Positions 56,030 to 64,000 of a stretch of 64,000 nt of DNA are shown here, piece by piece. Each line of letters starts with the position of its first letter. The first letter of the stretch is position 1. Origin of the DNA: Glebionis coronaria (Eukaryota; Streptophyta; Magnoliopsida; Asterales; Asteraceae); NCBI GenBank assembly GCA_025667525.1, contig CM046875.1:287326140-287390139 (forward strand), in the 5' to 3' direction. A model generated the notes under the pieces. The model ran no database searches. It was not told the origin of the DNA and was given only the letters and a program-made list of their open reading frames with translations. The position numbers were made by a program, and so were the translations under genes.

Positions 56030-58991
56030 CTCTATCGATGAACCGAATTTTACTACGCCTTCCATCGAAAATCCTCCGGATTTAGAGCTTAAGGACCTAC
56101 CGTCTCATCTCGAGTACGTTTTCCTTGAAGACAACAAGAAGTCACCCTTCATTATCGCAAAGGACTTGAAAGAGGAAGAAAAATCTCGACTTATCGCCGT
56201 GCTGAAGAATCATAAGAAAGCGATTACGTGGAAAATCTCCGATATTCGTGGAATTGATCCTCACTTTTGCACACATAAAATTCTCATGGAAGACGACTTT
56301 AAACCCACTATTCAAAGCCAAAGAAGGGTGAATCCCAAGATCCATGACGTTATCAAAAAAGAGGTTATCAAACTTCTTGATGCGGGAATGATCTAACCAA
56401 TCTCGGATTCACCATGGGTTAGTCCCGTCCATTGTGTGCCTAAGAAAGGCAGAATCACCGTTGTGCCCAATGAAAACAACGAGTTGATTCCTACTCGTCT
56501 CGTTACAGGGTGGAGAGTTTGTATAGACTATCGCAAACTCAATGATGCTACGAGAAAGGATCATTTTCCCCTTCTTTCATGGACCAAATGCTTGAACGTC
56601 TAGCGGGTAATGACTATTACTACTTCTTAGACGGTTTCTCGGGGTATTTTCAAATTCCCATGATCCCAAAGACCAAGAGAAACCCACATTCACTTGTCCT
56701 TATGGAACATTTGCTTACAAACAAATGCCTTTTTTGGCTTATGCAATGCTCCTGGGACGTTCCAAAGGTGTATGATGGCTATCTTCCATGACATGGGTGA
56801 AGAAACTATGGAAGTCTTCATGGATGATTTCTCAGTCTATGGTGATTCTTTCTCTCATTTCCTTGCCAATTTGGAATGCATGCTTAAGCGGTGTGAAGAC
56901 ACTCGCCTTGTTCTAAATTGGGAAAAATGCCATTTCATGGTAAAAGAAGGCATTGTGCTTGGACATAAAATCTTAAAAGCCGGTCTTGAAGTGGACCGTG
57001 CTAAAGTGGATGTCATAGCCAAATTACCTCCACCTTCAACCGCGAAGGGTGTGAGAAGTTTCATTGGTCATGCGGGCTTCTATCGTCGATTCATTTAAGA
57101 TTTTTCTAAAATCGCTCGCCCGATGACCCACCTCTTGTAAAAAGATACTCCTTTCATCTTTTCCAAAGAGTGCCTTGAATCCTTCAATCTTCTTAAGGAT
57201 AAGCTAACTAAGGCACCGGTCTTGGTTACCCCTAATTGGGAGCTACCTTTTGAATTGATGTGTGATGCTAGCGATTTTGCTATTGGAGCGGTTTTAGGCC
57301 AGAGAGTGAACAAACACTTCCAACCAATCCATTATGCTATCAAGACAATGACGGGGGCTCAATTGCATTATACCACTACCGAAAAAGAGCTTTTAGCTGT
57401 AGTGTATGCTTTTGAGAAGTTCCGCCCCTATCTTGTTCTTTCCACCACCATTGTGTACACCGATCATTCCGCGTTGAAGTACTTGTTAACTAAGCAAGAT
57501 TCTAAGCCAAGACTTCTTCGTTGGGTTTTGCTCCTTCAAGAATTTAAAATTGAAATTCGTGACAAGAAGGGAGCCGAAAACCTAGCCGCGGATCATCTAA
57601 GTAGACTTGAGGATCCTTATCAAGGGGATCATCCGAACCAAGAGATCAATGACTCTTTTCCCCTTGAGACCTTAATGTCTATAAATTCCAATCTCGATGA
57701 CACCCCGTGGTTTGCGGACATTGCAAACTACCTAGCGGGTGGTATCCTCGTCGAAGGGTTAACATCCCAACAAAAGAAGAAGTTCTTTAAAGATATTAAG
57801 ACTTACTTTTGGGATGACCCTTATCTCTTCAAACAATGTGTGGATCTTGTCATTCGTCGATGTGTTGATGGGCCGGCAACGGTACAAATCCTTGATGCTT
57901 GCTGTAAAGGACCCACCGGTGGTCACTTTCGTCCCAATTACACCGCGAGGATAGTATTCTTCTCTAGATTTTATTGGCCCACCATTTATCATGACGCTCA
58001 TGAAATGGTTAAACATTGTGATGCTTGCCAATGACAAGGCAAGATCACACATAAAGACGAGATGCCTCAAAATTTCATACAAGAATGTGAAATCTTTGAT
58101 GTGTGGGGCGTCGACTTTATGAGGCCATTTCCATCATCTAAAGGGAACAAGTACATCCTCGTAGCCGTTGACAACATTCCTAAATGGGTTGAAGCTAAGG
58201 CTCTCCCTACGAACGATGCGAGGGTGGTTGTGAACTTTCTGAAGCAGCTTTTTGCTCGATTCAGTGTTCCTCGTGCTATAATCAGTGACCGCGGGACTCA
58301 TTTTTGCAATGATCAATTCGCAAGAGTCATGGCTAAGTACGGTGTCAATCATCATCTTTCCACCGCTTGTCATCCTCAAACCAATGGTCAAGCCGAGATT
58401 TCCAACCGTGGATTGAAGCGAATTCTTGAGCGTACTGTGGGAGAGCATCGTGCCTCGTGGGCCGACAAGTTAGATGATGCTTTGGGGGCTTTCTGTACCG
58501 CTTATAAGACCCCAATTGGTTGTACACCTTATCGTCTTGTGTACGGGAAAGCATGCCACCTCTCTATCGAGCTGGAACATAAGGCATACTGGGCCTTGAA
58601 GTGAGCTAACTTCGACATCAACAAAGCTGGCGATCTTTGGAAGATTCAACTCAATGAGCTAAATGAACTAAGGAATGAAGCTTATGAGAACTCATTTATC
58701 TACAAGGAGAAGACCAAGATCATCTATGATTCAAGGATTAAGAACCGAGAGTTCCACGTTAGTGATCAAGTCTTACTCTTTAACTCTCGATTGAAGATCT
58801 TCTCGGGAAAGTTGAAGAGCCACTGGTATGGTCCATTCACCGTCACCAAAGTCTTCCCATATGGCACCATTGAGCTTTCTCAGCCAAATGGGCCCAATTT
58901 TAAGGTGAATGGCCAGCGTGTGAAGTTGTACTTTGGTGAGGACATCTCTAATGAGATGATTCCATCCCTCACCACGTTTCCCTTGAATTAA
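56030..58991 (+). pseudogene. Athila B1 pol remainder: RT, RNase H, integrase
   Basis: Continues B1 coding sequence across the nested insertion (ISIDEPNFTTPSIENPPDLE). RT with [12 protein letters not shown] and FMDD (near 56824); RNase H with [10 protein letters not shown]; integrase with GVDFMRP (Arg for the usual Gly), ISDRGTHF and NGQAEISNR. Breaks: TAA 56394-56396, frameshifts near 56570, 56660 and about 56735, TAA 57096-57098, TAA 57138-57140, TGA 58032-58034, TGA 58602-58604. Stop at 58989-58991. More decayed than Athila A. Confidence 0.9.
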
Positions 58992-61031
58992 GTTCTGGGT
59001 CGAGTTAGGCTCGAGACTCGGTTAACAAAAACAAGCGCTTCTCGAGAGGCAACCCGTGATCTATCCTTTACCGTTTTCATAATAAGTGTAGGGGAGCCCC
59101 GTATGTGTTTGTTGTCTTGTTTCTTCTAGTGTGCAGGGATTAAAGCTTCAAAGATCCATTCTCGATGACTTTTGACGAACCGTGATCCCGTGTACCCGTC
59201 TTCCCGGTTCTATCCTAAACTATCGTGATTCAATATTTCATATCTTATATGTTCACATTGAAATCACTATAGTTGTCCTTTCCTTAGCAAGATTTAAACA
59301 AAGTGCGCAATGTCATAAGTGTAGGGGAGTTTACTCCCACATGCTTAAACATTTAGGACAATGTTTATATCAAGTGTTGGGGGACTTCTATCGAAGTAAG
59401 TGGTCTTTTCCATGAATTTGCCCTCATTTTAACCGGAAAATTTGATTTTTCGACATTTTTCAAAATTTTTAATCTATTTTGGCCTTGTAGTTTTCCTTTG
59501 TTATCGTTATTTACTTTCTTTGCTAGAATAAATTTTCAATAAAGTGGTTTTAATTGTTCAAAGTCGTTAATATTTTGACTCAACCCGAGTTTACTTATCT
59601 AAGTTTACTCTAGCTAGTATCCTTAACGTGTTTAAGTCAAGTTTTGCTAGGCTTTTATATAGGGAACTTTAAAATGCGAAAGTCTTAACTCTCACGGGTT
59701 AAGAACAAGAACTTTTCGCAAGTTCCTATAATTGATCCTAGTGAGTCGTTTATCAAGGGAACTTTAAAATGCGATTTTTCTAAACTTGAAAAAGTCTAAG
59801 AATTTGCAAGATCCTATAGATGACTCGAAAACCCAAAACTTTGATTTAATTGGCTAAGCATCCACGAGTCTCATTCCTTGAGATTTTAAATTGTGGAGGA
59901 CGAGAGATGATAGAGTCAATTATAAGTTTGGTATTCTTTCGGCAATTTATGGGAGTTGATTATAAGCATATTCTCCCATCGCTTGTTAATAAATTTATCT
60001 GCAATAAATAAGGTTGTACGATTTGAAAAGGTACTTAGCTTCTAGCCCAAGATCGTTTAAAAGTTGCTCAGTATTAATTAGAGTTCATAGCTAAGGCATA
60101 ACTTATTGAATCGGGATGTGAAGATTGGCGAGTCCGAAAAGGCCCTAACAAGGCATGACGGCTACATTTTGATGCTAAAGATCCAAAAGTGATGTGAAGA
60201 ATCATTTATCGAAATTCAATATGAAGGATCGAGACACACGACGAAAAGCAAATACTCCCAAAAAGATCATGGAGATGTCTATCCAAAAAGGCCCTAACAA
60301 GGTATGAGGATAAATAGATCCAAGTCCTAAAAGGAGGCGGATCGTTGTATATCAAAGTCCAAAATAAAGATTGGAGAAAAATGAAGAAGTCGTAGTCCAA
60401 AGATGAAGAATCTCTCAAAACTTCAAGTGAAGAAATTCTTATTATGAAGAGAAGACCATAATTTCAAGAACGTCTCTCAAAGATTTGAAGTATGAAGTCG
60501 CTGCCAAATATCGGTCCGAGAAAGGTCTCAATTCGTGAAGCGAGTTATGCCAAGATATGAACTTTAAGAGGTCCGAGAAGCAGTTTTAAAAGATTTTGTC
60601 CTTTAGCTAACTATTGATTAAATCATCCCACTTTATTTTCAGCCTAAATAACTATCAAAATAAGTCAAACAATGTATCCTCGTGATCATTCATGACAAAA
60701 TTAAAATATAAGAGATACACCTAGGAATAAGGGAGTCTAAGTAAATGATTGGCCCACATGAGTTCGTGTTAGTTTGCTAACTTTTAATAACAATGATCTC
60801 GTTTTTAAGCTTGGTATGGGGAACGTGAAACTTGAGGATGATAAACATCCATGGCTGCCGAAACCCCAATGTAAGTCTTTGATTTCTTTACTTGTTTCTA
60901 TCTTTTTATTTTCCTTAAATGTTTAGTATTTAATAAAGGCCAAGGTGAGTTATTTATGATGGAAACTGTAAACCGTGCTTTAAAATTAATGCATTGCATG
61001 AGGGCATTGCAATGGTCAAGTGTAGGGGATT
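58992..61031 (+). other. B1 3' non-coding region and polypurine tract
   Basis: Same plan as B2: AAGTGTAGGGG tracts at 59084-59094 and 59317-59327, a decayed one at 59372-59383 and the LTR-adjacent tract at 61018-61031; hairpin at 59347-59366. No gene recognised. Confidence 0.75.
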
Positions 61032-61908
61032 TAATAAGTGTGAAAACACTTATCCTTTTACCACTTATTTCCAATAATAACAAGACCAAAACGTGTATTT
61101 TATGTCGTAAAAGTCGGAATTATGCGTGGTTTGTGTTTTTATTGTGTTTTAGGACCAAAAGATGAAAAAGGGAGAAATAACGGGCTTTCACGGGCTTTTA
61201 TCAAAGAAAACGAGAAAAGACGAAGTCAAAAGATCAAGAGTGCAAAAAGAACGAATTCCAAGGCCTATTCTGAAGATTTATCGAAGAAAACGTCTAAAGA
61301 CAGAAGTTTAATGAAGTCAAAGAACTTAAGTCTAAATAAGTGAAGAATCTATAAGACGAGTTTAATTAATCTTGAGACTACGTCGAGAAAAGTCGAAGAA
61401 CTTAAAAGACGAAGAGCCGAGAAGAAAGAAAGAGGAGGCAACACATGCACCTCCCCATTTCCCTATAAATACCCTCTTAAACACATTAGGAGGGTGGTTA
61501 GCTAGTTTCATTTTCATTTTTCTTTCTAGTTTTTAGAGAGAGAAAGTTTTAAGCTTTCTCTTACTAAGTTTTAATCTTTTCTTTCAAGTTAAGTTCTTTT
61601 TAATCTTTGTACTTCAATTTCATTAATCAAAAAAGTTGAAGTTAAGTCTTTAATCTTTTATCTCTTTCTACCTTTCTTGATTTCACTTTAATTTTTGATC
61701 TGAAAATTACATTTCATACGGTTTGATTTTGATTGATGATTTCGTGATTAAAAGGGTTATCTTTTTATGCTTTTCTAAGTCTTACGCGGATTAAGCTTTA
61801 AACTCTTCATGCTTATTGGCTTATTAGTGTTTAGCTTATTGTTTTGAGTTTTCTCAAAAAGTTTAATCTTTTTAAAGTTCCTTTTATAAAGTTTACGAAT
61901 TTCATATT
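61032..61908 (+). repeat. B1 3' LTR, truncated
   Basis: 877 bp matching the first half of 27436-29098 (to about 28306). It stops inside 'atttcatattt' and joins directly to the 41-bp minisatellite, so the rest of the LTR, including the motif array, is deleted. TATAAATA at 61464-61471. Confidence 0.9.
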
Positions 61909-62296
61909 TGTTACACGTTTGATGTTCAATGGTATGCATTTGTTAAACGTTAGATGTTCAATGGATGAGTCGGTATGTGTTGGTTACACTTTAGATGTTC
62001 AATGGATGAGTAGACATATCTTGGTTACACGTTAGATGTTCAATGGATGAGTCGGCATGTCTTGGTTACACGTTTGATGTTCAATGGATGAGTCGGTATG
62101 CATTTGTTAAACGTTAGTTGTTCAATGGATGAGTCGGCATGTCTTGGTTACACGTTAGATGTTCAATGCATGAGTCGGCATGTCTTGGTTACAACTTAGA
62201 TGTTCAATGGATGACTCGACATGTCTTGGTTACATGTTAGATGTTCAATGGATGAGTCGGTATGCATTTGTTAAACGTTAGATGTTCAATGGTTAC
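61909..62296. repeat. 41-bp minisatellite, right half
   Basis: About nine imperfect copies of the unit interrupted at 27435, with GATGTTCAATGGATGAGTCG. The first copies are shortened, consistent with a deletion at the B1 junction. Confidence 0.9.
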
Positions 62297-62538
62297 CGAA
62301 TTAGAATAAATCGAGAAACTAAACGGACTAAATCGGAATGAATTTAGAAATTAAACTGACCGGGATGATATTATTATTTTATAAATAATAATAATTATTT
62401 TATAAATAATAATTATTATTATTATTATTTAATAAATAATAATAATTATTATTATCATTTTATTACTAATTATAATAATATATAAGTAATAATAAATTTT
62501 ATTTTCACAAAAATTATCCCTTGCGACAATTGGGACTT
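62297..62538. other. AT-rich stretch, no gene
   Basis: Mostly repeats of 'ataataattatt' type from about 62370 to 62500. A partial palindrome arm (TCCCTTGCGACA) lies near 62517. Confidence 0.7.
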
Positions 62539-62785
62539 TCCCTGGCGACGTGTCGCCAGGGATAGTTTCCCTGGCGACATGTCGCTTGGGAAGGTTTGGG
62601 AGAAACGACAAAAGAAATTAGCTACGTATATATGTGTTGAAAAGTCAAATGTATCCCTGGCGACATGTCACCATGGAAACTTGGTCACAACCCTCCAAAA
62701 AATTTCAATCACGCGCGCTTTTGGCTAAACGACAAAAGTAGAAAGTATCCCTGGCGACATGTCGCCAGGGATTGTCGCCGGGGAA
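62539..62785. repeat. second palindrome array
   Basis: Copies of the 24-bp palindrome seen at 25610-25938 start at 62539, 62568, 62654 and 62748; 62748-62771 is perfect, the others carry one to four changes. A half copy follows at 62773-62785 and a diverged one at 63385-63408. Spacing here is 29, 86 and 94. Confidence 0.85.
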
Positions 62786-63060
62786 AAAATGGACCTTTTT
62801 GACCAGATTCTCACTTTTCTCATAACACTTTTTCTTATCCTCAAAAAAACCCACGCAGCTATCACCACCATCACCACCTGCTATCACCACCACCATCTTT
62901 ATCATCACCACCATCATTATCATCACCACCACCACTCACCACCACTCTTCTCCACACCTGCACACGTGCACTACCCCGCCATCTCCATCCGCAGCAGCAC
63001 CACCACCGCCATCTACGTTCACCGGCACCACCACCACTCTATCTCCGTCCTCTATTAAGG
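62786..63060. repeat. CAC/ATC-rich low-complexity sequence
   Basis: Imperfect trinucleotide repeats of 'caccatcaccacc' type (62858-62945) in CA-rich DNA. Open frames here (His-rich on plus, Val/Met-rich on minus) only translate the repeat. Confidence 0.75.
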
Positions 63061-63190
63061 TTTTTTTATATAATTTATATTGTAATTGATAGTTTAAGGT
63101 TTTTTAATATAATTTTTTTATAATTTATATTGTAATTGATTTTTTTTATATAGCTTATATTATAATTGATAGTATATTTGGTTTTATTTT
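63061..63190. repeat. AT-rich short tandem duplications
   Basis: Several copies of 'tttatattgtaattgat' at irregular spacing; another lies near 63340. Confidence 0.7.
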
Positions 63191-63200
63191 TACATATCCG

Positions 63201-63306
63201 GTCACCGCAGCTGAGTCCCGACCGTAGCCGAGCCCGACCACAGCCGAGACCCGACCGCAGCCGAGCCCCGACCACAGCCGCGCCCCGACCACAGCCGAGA
63301 CCGGAT
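63201..63306. repeat. GC-rich minisatellite, about 16-bp unit
   Basis: Six or so imperfect copies of a unit like CCCGACCACAGCCGAG. It stands out as GC-rich within AT-rich DNA. The Arg/Pro-rich frame over it is not considered a gene. Confidence 0.8.
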
Positions 63307-63489
63307 CACTCTTTTACGGTATGTTTTTTTAAACTTTTAATTGTAATTGATAATATATATTGTTTTTTGTTTAGTTTTTTTAGATTCCCCGGCGACATGT
63401 CGTCCGAGATGTTTAAACTTGTTAATTTTTGTTAAACGTAAATCCAAACACTCCTTATGTTACCTATTTGATGAGAATAAATTATAATA
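63307..63489. other. AT-rich spacer, no gene
   Basis: Nothing recognised apart from the diverged palindrome copy at 63385-63408. Confidence 0.6.
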
Positions 63490-64000
63490 AGCTTTTTTGG
63501 ATAAGCTGATTTCAAACAGGTTAACCTGGCTTATCAGAATAAGCTGTTTGATAACAACTTATCCTAATAAGCTTATCAGGATAAGTTGTTTGATAACAAC
63601 TTATCCTGATAAGCTTATCAGAATAAGCTGTTTGAAAACAGCTTATCATAATAAGGTGTTTGAATACATCTTATCCTGATAAGCTTATCAGAATAAGCTG
63701 TTATCAAACAGCTTATTCTGATAAGATTATCGGGATAAGCTGTTTTCAAACAGCTTATTCTGATAAGCTTATCAGAATAAGTTGTTTGAAAATAGCTTAT
63801 CCTGATAAGCTTATCAGAATAAGCTGTTATCAAACAGCTTATTCTGATAAGATTATCGGGATAAGCTGTTTGAAAACAACTTATCCTGATAAGCTTATTA
63901 GAATAAGTTGTTATCAAACTGCTTATTCTGATAAGATTATCGGGATAAGCTGTATTCAAACAGCTTATTCTGATAAGCTTATCAGGATAAGCTATTTGAA
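63490..64000. repeat. palindromic satellite running off the window
   Basis: Alternating dyads CTGATAAGCTTATCAG and AGCTGTTTGAAAACAGCT-like repeat about every 60 bases (a 30-base half-unit), with variants such as GATAAGATTATCGGG. Each unit could fold into hairpins. It reaches the last base, so its full size is unknown. The 10-residue repeat in the minus-strand frame is a by-product. Confidence 0.88.

Larger units (their letters stand above)
27436..61908 (+). mobile_element. Athila B1: outer gypsy element of the nest
   Basis: 5' LTR 27436-29098, tRNA-Asp primer-binding site, gag-pro (29309-31953), the nested insertion 31954-56024, remaining pol (56030-58991), non-coding 3' region, polypurine tract (61018-61031) and a 3' LTR cut short at 61908. 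The sequence before 31954 (ending GATAT) and after 56029 joins seamlessly when compared with B2 at 49325-49350. Own length is about 10.4 kb. Many stops and frameshifts show it is an old, dead copy. No target-site duplication can be checked because the right end is deleted. Confidence 0.9.

Noticed and set aside
62705..63058. His-rich and Val/Met-rich open frames
   Set aside because: Direct translations of CAC/ATC trinucleotide repeats.
63166..63435. Arg/Pro-rich open frame
   Set aside because: Reads the 16-bp GC-rich minisatellite; no conserved domain.
63618..63959. 113-codon minus-strand frame with a 10-residue repeat
   Set aside because: By-product of the 30/60-bp palindromic satellite.

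Overview
The window is plant nuclear repeat DNA from a eudicot. The gypsy/Athila Gag-Pol type, the Sirevirus-like copia elements with a large extra ORF after Pol, and the CAG/CHG-type decay all resemble composite-family (Asteraceae) genomes, but that assignment is inference. No tRNA, rRNA, CRISPR array or ordinary multi-exon host gene was recognised. The only plausible non-retroelement coding region is a short GRF-type zinc-finger ORF at 26531-26914 (minus).

Layout. 1-3086: decayed intergenic DNA with two 57-bp LTR-end copies (245-301, 1717-1773) and a 34-bp tandem repeat. 3087-8542: a 3'-truncated minus-strand copia element (Copia-1) with its 5' LTR at 8016-8542. That LTR also has a polypurine tract on its other side, so it is shared with a coding-poor copia unit that runs to an LTR at 24979-25554. 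Into that unit is inserted a minus-strand Athila-type gypsy element with THREE LTRs of 1,627 bp (9285-10911, 18732-20358, 22254-23880), flanked once by the 5-bp duplication ATTAT. One of its two internal regions is full length (gag-pol with a single frameshift); the other has lost all of gag-pol. 25555-27435: palindrome arrays, a 100-bp tandem repeat, the GRF ORF and a 41-bp minisatellite.

27436-61908 is a Russian-doll nest on the plus strand. Athila element B1 sits in the 41-bp minisatellite. A second Athila, B2 (31954-56024, duplication GATAT), sits in B1's gag-pro/RT linker. A complete Sirevirus-like copia, Copia-2 (32981-44946, duplication ATTTG, LTRs differing by two substitutions and one indel), sits in B2's 5' LTR. 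After the nest the 41-bp minisatellite resumes, followed by the palindrome family, AT-rich and GC-rich simple repeats, and a palindromic satellite that runs off the window.

Common theme. Every retroelement family here carries its own short core motif, repeated at near-regular spacing with unrelated spacers. The strongest case is Copia-2: a decamer of the form RRCGYTGACA occurs about 49 times, in clusters with a spacing of exactly 21 nt (30 of 39 within-cluster intervals counted). It is in both LTRs, inside gag, inside the integrase-RT linker, in non-coding DNA after RNase H and inside the extra ORF. Copia-1 has AGCAGGGGAA at 15/18/21-nt spacing; Athila A has (T/G)CGGAA about every 18 nt; Athila B has TTCCGAT/TTGCGACAG. 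I know of no description of this organisation and regard it as the main lead.
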